A DNA stretch of 64,000 nt from JAGXQV01 sp964451375 (lineage in GTDB: Bacteria > Pseudomonadota > Gammaproteobacteria > Burkholderiales > Sulfuricellaceae), in assembly GCA_964451375.1 (NCBI GenBank), contig CAYVIN010000010.1:6776-70775 (forward strand), in the 5' to 3' direction. A program made the position numbers and the translations under genes. Shown here piece by piece: positions 26,834-35,112 of this stretch (the first letter of the stretch is position 1; every line of letters begins with the position of its first letter). The notes under the pieces are model-generated. The model was not told where the DNA came from, searched no databases, and saw nothing but the letters and a program-made list of their open reading frames with translations.

Positions 26834-28396
26834 TCAGGGATAGCGCGTTTTTACCTTGGCGCCAATCTCAGCGAAATGCCGCCGCTCAAGCCCAAACACA
26901 CCGGGAAACGCATACCCGGCAGCCGCAACAAATATAGTATACGCAATGCCGGACAACAGGAAATCCCAGAGCAGTGGCAGCCCGAACCAGCCAATCCCCC
27001 AAGTACTGATCCAGGCAATCACACCGAAAGCCCCCGCCACGATAATCTGGTGTCGGAAAAACCAGCCAAAATCCAGCCCAAGCAACCGCGAGTTAAACCA
27101 TAAGGCGACATTTACCCCGACAAATTGAAGTACAACAGTCTTGAGTGCCAAGCCAAACGCCCCCAGCATCATGCCGCCGGAAGCCACGGGAGCAATCATC
27201 ACATAAAGGATAGGCAAGCCGGTCGCCATGAAACCTATCCCAATATTCCGATACAACCGGGTTTGACCACTCGCAAAAAAAACCGCCCCACTCAATTGCC
27301 CATAAGTCTGGTGCATAGGGTAAAGCGCCATAATCGAAAGCGCCAAAGCCCCCGCCGCATATTCGCGCCCGCCAAAAAGCAGGGCAACCGCTTCGCTGCG
27401 GACAACCACGAACATCGAGAAATAAGCCGCAACTGCGTAAAAAAGCGGAATGTAACGCCTGAACAACCTACCCATCTCGACAAGATTCTGCTCCCCCCAG
27501 GCACGGGAAAACTCGCGGGTAAGCAACTGCGTCATGGCGCTGGTAAAAAGAAAACACACCGCCCCCACCCGAAACGCCAAGCCGAAATAGCCCTGCTCAA
27601 CCGATCCCGCATAGCGCTGCAACAACCATCGGTCAGCGATACCTGCCACTACGCCCACCAACGCGTATACCATCAACGGGTGAGAGTAATCATAAAACTC
27701 GCGGAAATACTCACGTAGCGAGTTGGCGTATTTTCCCGGCAAGCGCGTATTTGCAATACCCGTCTGACGAATCAGCCGCCACCAGGCAAACAGTAATCCA
27801 GCTTGAATGCACACGAAGTAGTAGAAGTAGTTTTCGAGAACCAACTGGCCCGCCGCAAACATCCCTAGCAACAATATGATGGCAACCAGTCGCTGCAATA
27901 GAAGGATACGTTCGCTACGTATCGTCATCCCATGCGCATCCAGTGACTGCTGCGCAATCTGCGTCGCCCAGGTCAGGAATGCAACCAGCGTAGCAATCAC
28001 GATAAGCAACCACGACTGCCCCGGCCAAATCCATTCCCGCGCCGGGGAAAACGCCAGCCCTAGCGTTACCGCTAATACCAGCCCCCCCGCCAAGGCCACA
28101 AAAAGAAAATAAAGGCGCGCCAGTCCTGCATCGTCGTGCCGCTGCGAAGCTTTGGTATAGAAGCAGGTCGAGGTACCCATATCGAGAAACCCCATCACCT
28201 GCTGAAAAAATGCCGTCAGGAATTCAAAGGAACCATAAGCTGCCGGGCCGAGGGCACGGGGAACCAGGGTAATGGTAGCGAGCCCAAGCCCCAGACTGGC
28301 GAAGTTGCTTGAAAGTTTGGCAAAGAAACTGGATTTTAGGTGGTCCATAACGCTTGGGTGAGAAACCTCCGCCACATCACTTTCGGTATCCCCCAC
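26834..28396 (-). CDS. Wzx-like oligosaccharide flippase (MOP superfamily)
   Basis: The 520-residue integral membrane protein has about 12-14 hydrophobic segments from residue 30 on. The N-terminal FFAKLSSNFASLGLG and LVPRALGPAAYGSFEF are typical of polysaccharide flippases. It would move undecaprenyl-linked repeat units across the inner membrane, so the glycan is built by a lipid carrier route. The GTG at 28396 is used; an ATG at 28348 is an alternative. No Wzy polymerase or Wzz is recognisable in the window. Confidence 0.86.
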   Translation of the reverse strand: MGDTESDVAEVSHPSVMDHLKSSFFAKLSSNFASLGLGLATITLVPRALGPAAYGSFEFLTAFFQQVMGFLDMGTSTCFYTKASQRHDDAGLARLYFLFVALAGGLVLAVTLGLAFSPAREWIWPGQSWLLIVIATLVAFLTWATQIAQQSLDAHGMTIRSERILLLQRLVAIILLLGMFAAGQLVLENYFYYFVCIQAGLLFAWWRLIRQTGIANTRLPGKYANSLREYFREFYDYSHPLMVYALVGVVAGIADRWLLQRYAGSVEQGYFGLAFRVGAVCFLFTSAMTQLLTREFSRAWGEQNLVEMGRLFRRYIPLFYAVAAYFSMFVVVRSEAVALLFGGREYAAGALALSIMALYPMHQTYGQLSGAVFFASGQTRLYRNIGIGFMATGLPILYVMIAPVASGGMMLGAFGLALKTVVLQFVGVNVALWFNSRLLGLDFGWFFRHQIIVAGAFGVIAWISTWGIGWFGLPLLWDFLLSGIAYTIFVAAAGYAFPGVFGLERRHFAEIGAKVKTRYP

Positions 28397-28412
28397 AAAT
28401 TTTACCGGCAGT

Positions 28413-30209
28413 TCATCGCTGCGCCGAGAAGGAGGATTGTTTGTCGGTCTTCTGCAACATATCCCTTACCAACTGGAGGAAGTTCTCTTTTGCTCCTGGA
28501 CGCGAAACATAATGACGGCAAAAGCGGTCATCCCGGCGCGATGGAAGCTCGCCTCTAAGAAAAGCATCAATGGATCGCATCATTGGATCAACACCACTAA
28601 AACAATGCACTCTTTTTTCAAGTTCATCCAAAGCAACAGACTCGATTTTCAGCACTGAATCCAAGTGAAGAAAAATTTCGACGTCCAGCGAGAGAGATTC
28701 ATAAAGTGGTTTTGAAGGAAACTCAATAATCACGCCCTGAAAGCGGTATCTCTTTATAAACGAGACCAATGGAATATTCCAAAACACTTTCACGTTTCGC
28801 AACTTCACTAATCTGTCAAAAACACCGCAATTCCACTTATTTGCCCCTGGAAAAGGTTTAACCGCAATTCGTACACCGGATAGTCCTTCCAAATAATCCA
28901 ACAACCTGATCTGTCTTTCAAAGAGAGACTCCGCTTTCTCTCTAATCATCCCACCTTCAAACATATGCATGGTATTGGTAATTGGAAACAGCAAATCAAA
29001 ATCCATCTCACGCTTTGGTGTTTGGTAAACAGTATTCATCCAGCCGAATGGATGAATGCGGCAGGGCAAATGTTCCCGAGGAGAAATCCGTGCAAGATCT
29101 TCTTCGGAGCCCCCCCAAGAAACAAAATCCGTACATCTCATAAGTTCAGGCATCAATCCGGCATGATATTGACACTCGTTTGGCCCACCATGTTGATAAC
29201 CAATCACTGGCACTCCATGGCTCATCAAGAACTCGAAAAGAATACTGCCAAAACCCGATACGGGCGAGATGCTCCAAATCCCAAAGACAACTGGTCGACG
29301 CTCCACTTCGCAACGTAGACCAATCAATTTGGCAAGGAAGTTTTTCTCCCACAAGCAAAAACTCATTTCACGCAAAATATCATCCGCTAACAAACTGCGC
29401 ACAATATGCTCACGGGAAATGGTTTCCTCAGCGCCAAAGCGGTTACGAATATTATCAGCAACCGAATCGAACTCCCTTTGGCCTTTTGTTAATCTTTTGG
29501 AACTAAAACTCTCCTCCGAACATAGAAGCAATTCATTATTTCTGAATCCACGAATTCCAATATCGTGCAAAATCAAGTAAGGGTGGAACATCAATATCCT
29601 CCCCCCCTTACCGTCAAAGCCAACTTTCAACGCGGTGAAAAAGCGTATTGCAATGATATGAAAAGCGTCCACAAGCCGATTCCACGCTCTCCATGGATTA
29701 TTTTTGGCTAAGTGTATTTTTTGGATTATCCGCTGAAGAAATGAGGGTAAATGGGAAATTGACGTTGGGGATGCTGTGGGCGCAACTGACCGAATTTCTA
29801 TTGCACACCAATCCGGGAGCAATTTCTTGACTATTTCAGGAAAACGAAAATGTGAGTGGATACAATTATCCAGAACCACATCTGGACACTCCACCGCTGC
29901 CCCAATTAAATCCCCAGAACAATATTCTAATGCCTGTGCCAAGTTTAAATAAATAGTTGTCTGAATACGTGCTTTGTAAAACGCAAGCGCCAGCGCGAAA
30001 CGCATTTTCTCCGTTTCCGCTGAGCGATTCAAAACCGGTGAAATTTCATCGTCAATTTGCTGACAAACTTCGAGCGCTAGCTGCGAACCTCTATCAATAT
30101 TGCTGGCCACATCAACACTGGATATTTGTTCTCCCAGATAGATCGGTGTATCAGAATCAATTCTACGGATAGGCGGATAAAACAAATATTTAGGGATCTT
30201 ATCAAACAT
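28413..30209 (-). CDS. Large protein of surface-glycan locus, function unknown (GT-B-like second half)
   Basis: A 598-residue soluble protein. The C-terminal two-thirds resemble a GT-B-fold or capsule-type transferase (VVFGIWSISPVSGFGSILFEFLMSHGVPVIGYQHGG, RIAVKPFPGANKW, VIIEFPSKPLYE). The first 200 residues, with an HSHF sequence and FALALAFYKARIQ, match nothing I know. ATG at 30209 is preferred over the TTG just before it. Base composition is more A+T-rich than the flanks, which suggests separate acquisition. It may belong to the same functional class as the 630-residue protein at 15817-17709. Confidence 0.5.
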   Translation of the reverse strand: MFDKIPKYLFYPPIRRIDSDTPIYLGEQISSVDVASNIDRGSQLALEVCQQIDDEISPVLNRSAETEKMRFALALAFYKARIQTTIYLNLAQALEYCSGDLIGAAVECPDVVLDNCIHSHFRFPEIVKKLLPDWCAIEIRSVAPTASPTSISHLPSFLQRIIQKIHLAKNNPWRAWNRLVDAFHIIAIRFFTALKVGFDGKGGRILMFHPYLILHDIGIRGFRNNELLLCSEESFSSKRLTKGQREFDSVADNIRNRFGAEETISREHIVRSLLADDILREMSFCLWEKNFLAKLIGLRCEVERRPVVFGIWSISPVSGFGSILFEFLMSHGVPVIGYQHGGPNECQYHAGLMPELMRCTDFVSWGGSEEDLARISPREHLPCRIHPFGWMNTVYQTPKREMDFDLLFPITNTMHMFEGGMIREKAESLFERQIRLLDYLEGLSGVRIAVKPFPGANKWNCGVFDRLVKLRNVKVFWNIPLVSFIKRYRFQGVIIEFPSKPLYESLSLDVEIFLHLDSVLKIESVALDELEKRVHCFSGVDPMMRSIDAFLRGELPSRRDDRFCRHYVSRPGAKENFLQLVRDMLQKTDKQSSFSAQR

Positions 30210-30308
30210 CAATATGATCTCTGTAAACGCAATTCGCCGTTAGCAATTCCTTGGAAAGTCACAGTCTTCGCGTCACCCAAATTGGTATCAAAACATAGTG
30301 GCATGGCG

Positions 30309-31718
30309 TTAACCTTCTTTGTGTAACTCCTCGTTCTTGCCGACCTTATAGGCTCCCGTTTTGAGTAGTTTGCCCGCATCCAGTCCGATATTTAATTCCG
30401 AACTGCAGCGTGCCAATTCACGTTGGGTAATATTCTCCAACGCATCATCCGACAGACTGGTCATATTGAGCCGCAAATCCTGACGATCCCCCATGGCAAG
30501 GAGATAGGCTTCCTGATCCTTGATATATCCCTGTTCGACCGCGAAGTCGTACATACCCGTCCCCGGCTGGGGCAACAGATAACCGGCACTTGGATAGATA
30601 TTATTGGCAATGCAACAGTCAATGGTGTCCTTAATGGTCTGCTCAGTTTCATTAGGATAGCCAATAACAATACTAGTCAACGTAGGCAGCCCTGCTTTAT
30701 TGCAAATGTCAACCTGTCGGGAAAACATCTCCGGCTGCACATTTTTGTTCATCCATTTCAGGATATCCGGGTTGGCCGACTCAAGTGAGTAGGAAAGTGC
30801 AACGAGCCCTGCCTTCTTGAGCTTACGAGCAACTTCAACATGTTCTTCTTTGCTAAAAATACCAGTACGGCAGTCCGCGTCCCAATAGACTTTCATTTCA
30901 CTAGCTAGCAGCGCATCAGCAAAAGATTCAGCCTGCTTGGCGGAAAAAAATGTCAACTCATCGGCAAAAGCAAAATAATTGACTCCGTACTTCTGTTGCA
31001 ACCATTTCATTTCGGTGATAATCGATTGTGGGGAGCGCCAACGATATTTATCTTCACGGAATACTTGGAAGCAGAATGTACAACGGTAAGGACAACCGCG
31101 TGCCGTATTCATAGGCATAGCGCGAATTTCGTCAGCCGGCATCGGCAGGGGCTCGTTCATCACCCCACGTAAATTCTCGATATATACTTCCACATCAAAA
31201 ATATCCCAATCAGGAATCGGGATTGTATCGATATCCTTGATGGCCGGTCGTAGTGGGTTGCGGATAATGCTACCATCCTTCAGGAAATGAATGCCGGGAA
31301 CAGTTTCCAAGTTGCGGTCTGCGTTTAGCGCATCAAGAAGATCTACAATGGTTTCATCCCCCTCCCCCATGATGGCGATGTCAGCCCCCGTTTTCGTCAG
31401 CAGAATTTCGGAAATTGATGAGGCCACTGAATTGCCCACAATGATGCGTGTATCAGGATGAGCTTGCCTGATCATCTGGCTGATCCATTTGATCTTGTTG
31501 TAACCGGTGACGATACAACCCATGGCTACAACATCATAACGGTTAGCCCATAGAAACTGTTCTACTTCATCCGGTGCCTGCGGATGCGCATCAAGATCAA
31601 GAAGATCAAACTGGTATCCCGCCCGCCTCATCGCTGACGTAACGTATGCTAGTCCGATTGGCAACCATTTGCGGGCGGGCGGGGGGCGTAGCGCGATATT
31701 AATAACGAGAATCTTCAT
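30309..31718 (-). CDS. B12-binding domain radical SAM protein
   Basis: 469 residues. A cobalamin-binding Rossmann-type domain (about 1-135; IGLAYVTSAMRRAGY, VVAMGCIVTGYN) precedes a radical SAM barrel with the [4Fe-4S] cysteines C209-x3-C213-x2-C216 (GCPYRCTFC). Class B enzymes of this type methylate unactivated carbons or drive rearrangements. In a sugar locus it may C-methylate, deoxygenate or epimerise a sugar or aglycone. The ATG at 31718 has AGAAAG 9 bases upstream and is preferred to the GTG at 31724. The product is not predictable. Confidence 0.86.
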   Translation of the reverse strand: MKILVINIALRPPPARKWLPIGLAYVTSAMRRAGYQFDLLDLDAHPQAPDEVEQFLWANRYDVVAMGCIVTGYNKIKWISQMIRQAHPDTRIIVGNSVASSISEILLTKTGADIAIMGEGDETIVDLLDALNADRNLETVPGIHFLKDGSIIRNPLRPAIKDIDTIPIPDWDIFDVEVYIENLRGVMNEPLPMPADEIRAMPMNTARGCPYRCTFCFQVFREDKYRWRSPQSIITEMKWLQQKYGVNYFAFADELTFFSAKQAESFADALLASEMKVYWDADCRTGIFSKEEHVEVARKLKKAGLVALSYSLESANPDILKWMNKNVQPEMFSRQVDICNKAGLPTLTSIVIGYPNETEQTIKDTIDCCIANNIYPSAGYLLPQPGTGMYDFAVEQGYIKDQEAYLLAMGDRQDLRLNMTSLSDDALENITQRELARCSSELNIGLDAGKLLKTGAYKVGKNEELHKEG

Positions 31719-31754
31719 TAACACAAACTTTCTTTTGTTGCCTGATACACATAC

Positions 31755-32507
31755 TTAAGCTGACTTCTTGATAATGATTAGATAAATATCAGTCAGCATC
31801 CCCGTTCCATTTAGAATAATACGTCCCCTTTCTAGGGTTTTCAGGGTATAGCTCCTGATTGGCTTTTCTGCTGAAGTAGTTAAGTCAATAGACAGATTAA
31901 AGGGAATCACTCGAATATCTTGGGTAAACTGGCATAAATACTCATGTACCCTCTTTAATGAAAAATTATTCAGCCCTGATTCCCAATCAATTTTCCCGGC
32001 AGCATTATTCCTATATCGCATAATCACATCTACATCAAAGCTGTTGAACATGCCAAATACCACGCCAACGCCTCCGGGCATAACATGTCTCATCATGGTT
32101 TGCAATGGTTTCTCATATTGATCAAAGATGGAAAGCACCCCCTGCATTAACACGACATCAAATTGTTGATTAAGATCGAAATCTCGCGCGTCTCCCTCAA
32201 CAACATTAACTCCGGCTAGAGATTCCTCTTTGCGAGCAAGATCAATTAACTCTCTTGAATACTCTAGGCCTGTATACAGGACATCTGGAGCAACTTCTTT
32301 CATGAAAGAGATAAACTCACCTTTTGCGCAGCCGATATCAAGCACCGCAGTAGCCTGATCTAAATATGGCCGAATGTAATTACGAACAAAGGAAAATCTT
32401 TCATATCCCTTATATTGCTCAAATGTCTGCAACAAATAGGGCTCTTGCGACTCATTTTTCTCACCCATATTTGGGAATGGCAACACGCTATCCTCTTTTT
32501 CATTCAT
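31755..32507 (-). CDS. Class I SAM-dependent methyltransferase
   Basis: A 250-residue methyltransferase with motif I VLDIGCAKGEF (55-65) and acidic E75-like end of strand 2 in TGLEYSRE. The start at 32507 is set by the ideal ribosome site GGAGGTAGGT ending 6 bases before it. The ORF could extend to 32525, but then that site would lie inside the coding region. It sits beside another methyltransferase and a B12-radical SAM gene, a methyl-transfer-rich segment. Confidence 0.82.
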   Translation of the reverse strand: MNEKEDSVLPFPNMGEKNESQEPYLLQTFEQYKGYERFSFVRNYIRPYLDQATAVLDIGCAKGEFISFMKEVAPDVLYTGLEYSRELIDLARKEESLAGVNVVEGDARDFDLNQQFDVVLMQGVLSIFDQYEKPLQTMMRHVMPGGVGVVFGMFNSFDVDVIMRYRNNAAGKIDWESGLNNFSLKRVHEYLCQFTQDIRVIPFNLSIDLTTSAEKPIRSYTLKTLERGRIILNGTGMLTDIYLIIIKKSA

Positions 32508-32575
32508 TATGCTACCTACCTCCATATTCTTTTCAATGACATCTTACAATAATTTTTTAAATCAATATGTTGCAA

Positions 32576-33259
32576 TCATCGACGTCGTCCAACGAAGGTG
32601 TAGTGGAAGTCACTGCCTTCGTCTTCCCGATAATGTGCATCGTAATAACCAATATGAAGTGGCTCAAACATGGGAAATCGGCTCCTGAGGTGTTCCTCGT
32701 CACGCGTGAAATTTACGAAATAATCCTTGATCTTGAAACGTGGAGTATCAATCTCCACACAGCGCATACCGTCTTGTGCTGGAGTTGAGTTGGCAAAATA
32801 CCAGTTCCGCTCGCCCATCATAGTCACATAAAACAGGGCTCTGGGCTTCATCTGGCTGTGAATAGATTCCAGACAGACTTGCATATCCACATCAGCAAGG
32901 TAATACATGCTCTGAATCGAGGTCACCAGTTCGAAATCCCTGTCAAAGTACCGCTGGCCTGACCTAGGGGTCGGCGCGACAACTCGGAAATTTTCAGCTG
33001 AGTCTGGCACACGCTCCTGAGAGCGATGGATATTAGTCTCACTGATATCAACCCCGTAAACGTCAAGCCCTTGGGAACGAAAGTATGCGCAAGTCGCACC
33101 CGCACCACATCCGAAATCCAACATAGCAGGTTGCACTTTAGACTTTGGAAGTTGATCACGTAATATCCGCTGGTAAACACGGAAAACGAAACTTTCGATG
33201 TTCGGGGCATCATAACCCTTGCGAAAATAATTCAGATTGGCATTTAGATATTCAAACAT
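32576..33259 (-). CDS. Class I SAM-dependent methyltransferase
   Basis: The 227-residue enzyme has motif I MLDFGCGAGAT (46-56) and GVDISETNI at strand 2. AGGA is placed 6 bases before the ATG. The C-terminal end carries FVGRRR. It is not closely similar by eye to the neighbouring methyltransferase, so the two are not a recent duplication. Substrate unknown. Confidence 0.82.
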   Translation of the reverse strand: MFEYLNANLNYFRKGYDAPNIESFVFRVYQRILRDQLPKSKVQPAMLDFGCGAGATCAYFRSQGLDVYGVDISETNIHRSQERVPDSAENFRVVAPTPRSGQRYFDRDFELVTSIQSMYYLADVDMQVCLESIHSQMKPRALFYVTMMGERNWYFANSTPAQDGMRCVEIDTPRFKIKDYFVNFTRDEEHLRSRFPMFEPLHIGYYDAHYREDEGSDFHYTFVGRRR

Positions 33260-33318
33260 ATAATTTCCTAGTAATTTGACGGTGGTTGTTGTCTTAGTGA
33301 CAGCAAATTTTGATCACA

Positions 33319-34452
33319 TCATCCAACATATTGATCATCAAGATGATCGGGAATGAACCAATTACCTAGGACATCCTTACCCCAGATTTGTCGGTTCCGG
33401 TAATGCTCCACCACTCCCCGGTATCGCTCATGAGTGATACCGACAAGTTCGACAAAGTCATCCACAAAATAGGCCGAAGGCTCCACCAGATCATGCTTTC
33501 TGACTAAGGCCTTAGCGGCTTCACGCGTCAACCGGCCATTGCGTATATCCTCACAGGCATGGTCGGTAGCGCGCCCGTAACCGAATTTGAGCACTTTGAA
33601 ATATTGGTGAATTCGATTGATCTTTTCGTCAATGCCGACATAGTTCCGATAAGTGCCTTCACCTGGCTGCGGCAGGGACTCAAAGCCGTATTGCTGCGCA
33701 ATCCGCAAATTTTCCTCGGAATCCCAATGGAAATAGTGGCTGCAAAAAACGGCTTGTGTGTCTGATTCGGCGAACTCATCAGGATAATCGTAAGGAAGCA
33801 GTTCCTCGTAGGATATGCCATACTTTTTCGCCACCACCTTCGGTGTGTTGCCCGCGTTGGCGGCATAATTTTCAAACCAAGCGCGCGTCATCTTGTGGCT
33901 TGCCGCCTCACCTGCTTCACCGCTGTATTCAAAAGCCGAATTCTCCCCCAACAGCACCAGAGGGATATCAAAACGCGCAGCCACTCTCAGCGGAAAGGCA
34001 TGTAGCATGGTATGGCTGAGCAAATCCGGATCGCCGAAATCCTCAAACCCCAGGCGCACCAGATTTCTGTGCAGCGGCTGATTGGGCGTATAGATGAACA
34101 GACTTGCGCCCATTCGGGGAATACAGGCAAGGTTCCTGTGGCCGATTTCAGTCTTGATTCCGTAGTCCACATTCACCGCCAATATCCGCAAATCTTGTCC
34201 AAGTAGCCGGTGTACTTGAGTAATACTGTCCTTACCGCCGCTGACAGGCACCAAAGCGTCGTATAGCGGGGCTTTGCGTGATTTAATTTCCGCAATCAGA
34301 CCTTCAAACTCCCTCCCTCTGGCGGCCCAGTCGATGCCATTTTCAGCCTGATTTTTGCGTTCATGGGCAACACAAGCCGAACAAACCCCTTCGTCATTAA
34401 ACTTGATATAGGGTTTTGTATCAGGCAGCAGACATTTTGCGCAATACTTCAT
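33319..34452 (-). CDS. N-acetyl sugar amidotransferase (WbpG/PseA-like)
   Basis: A 377-residue PP-loop ATPase. Two likely zinc pairs C4/C7 and C24/C27 (CAKC and CSAC) precede the ATP pyrophosphatase loop SGGKDS (71-76). Family members adenylate an N-acetyl group and add ammonia, turning acetamido into acetamidino groups on Pse, Leg or diamino-uronic acid sugars. In Pseudomonas the ammonia comes from HisH2/HisF2. No hisH or hisF homologue is in this window, so ammonia must come from elsewhere or from an asparagine-synthetase-like neighbour. AGGAAGTGAG precedes the ATG. Confidence 0.88.
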   Translation of the reverse strand: MKYCAKCLLPDTKPYIKFNDEGVCSACVAHERKNQAENGIDWAARGREFEGLIAEIKSRKAPLYDALVPVSGGKDSITQVHRLLGQDLRILAVNVDYGIKTEIGHRNLACIPRMGASLFIYTPNQPLHRNLVRLGFEDFGDPDLLSHTMLHAFPLRVAARFDIPLVLLGENSAFEYSGEAGEAASHKMTRAWFENYAANAGNTPKVVAKKYGISYEELLPYDYPDEFAESDTQAVFCSHYFHWDSEENLRIAQQYGFESLPQPGEGTYRNYVGIDEKINRIHQYFKVLKFGYGRATDHACEDIRNGRLTREAAKALVRKHDLVEPSAYFVDDFVELVGITHERYRGVVEHYRNRQIWGKDVLGNWFIPDHLDDQYVG

Positions 34453-34455
34453 GAC

Positions 34456-35082
34456 TCACTTCCTTTCCGCAATTTTTCGCGCGGGAATTCCCACGTAGAT
34501 ACCAAATTCCTCTGTGTCTTTGGTTACCACCGAATGCGCGCCGATGATGGTTCCTTTGGCAAGGCGAACGCCTTTATTGATTACCACGTTTGCTCCGGTC
34601 CAACAGCCTTCTTCTATAAAGACCGGGGCATGCATGAATCCCTGCTCGCGGATAAATTTGTCTCTTGCAAACAGGTGGTCATTCGCATTGATGCTTGCAC
34701 GTGGGCCAATGACACTCATGCGTCCGATGCGGATATCCGCGCCACCGTTGATTATGGCGAAGGCTGTAACAATCGCGCCCTCCTCAACCTCAATGGTTCC
34801 ATCGCGAGCCGACACAAAGCGACAATCCCGCTCAATGGTGACATTGTTGCCAAAAACAATTCTGCCATTCTCCCGATTACGCAAATCGATATTGCCTAGG
34901 ATGGATACATTGGCGCCAATTACGATATTGCCGGCTTTGCCGCGAATTTTGAGTTTTGGTACGCCTTCAATATAGAAATTTCTGCCGATTCTGAGGCCAT
35001 AGATACCCAGAATCAATTTGATCAGACGACTATGTAATGTCCAGTAACGGGGCCCGAAAATAAGGGCAAGGAAGTCAAACAT
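34456..35082 (-). CDS. Left-handed beta-helix acyltransferase
   Basis: The 208-residue protein is built of hexapeptide repeats with an Ile/Val every sixth residue (from about residue 50, IVIGANVSILGN, IVFGNNVTIERD, and the tail GTIIGAHSVVTKDTEEFGIYVGIPARKI). These trimeric enzymes O- or N-acetylate (sometimes formylate) sugars with acetyl-CoA. An N-terminal hydrophobic segment of about 30 residues may bind the membrane. It starts 3 bases downstream of GTG alternatives and ends 3 bases before the amidotransferase start. Confidence 0.88.
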   Translation of the reverse strand: MFDFLALIFGPRYWTLHSRLIKLILGIYGLRIGRNFYIEGVPKLKIRGKAGNIVIGANVSILGNIDLRNRENGRIVFGNNVTIERDCRFVSARDGTIEVEEGAIVTAFAIINGGADIRIGRMSVIGPRASINANDHLFARDKFIREQGFMHAPVFIEEGCWTGANVVINKGVRLAKGTIIGAHSVVTKDTEEFGIYVGIPARKIAERK

Positions 35083-35112
35083 CACAATACCAAACTGTGT
35101 TTGTCAAAGCAG

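Noticed and set aside
25751..27103. 450-residue open frame on the plus strand
   Set aside because: It is the antisense shadow of the hydroxyacid dehydrogenase and flippase genes. It has no domain and a Gln/His/Arg-rich composition.
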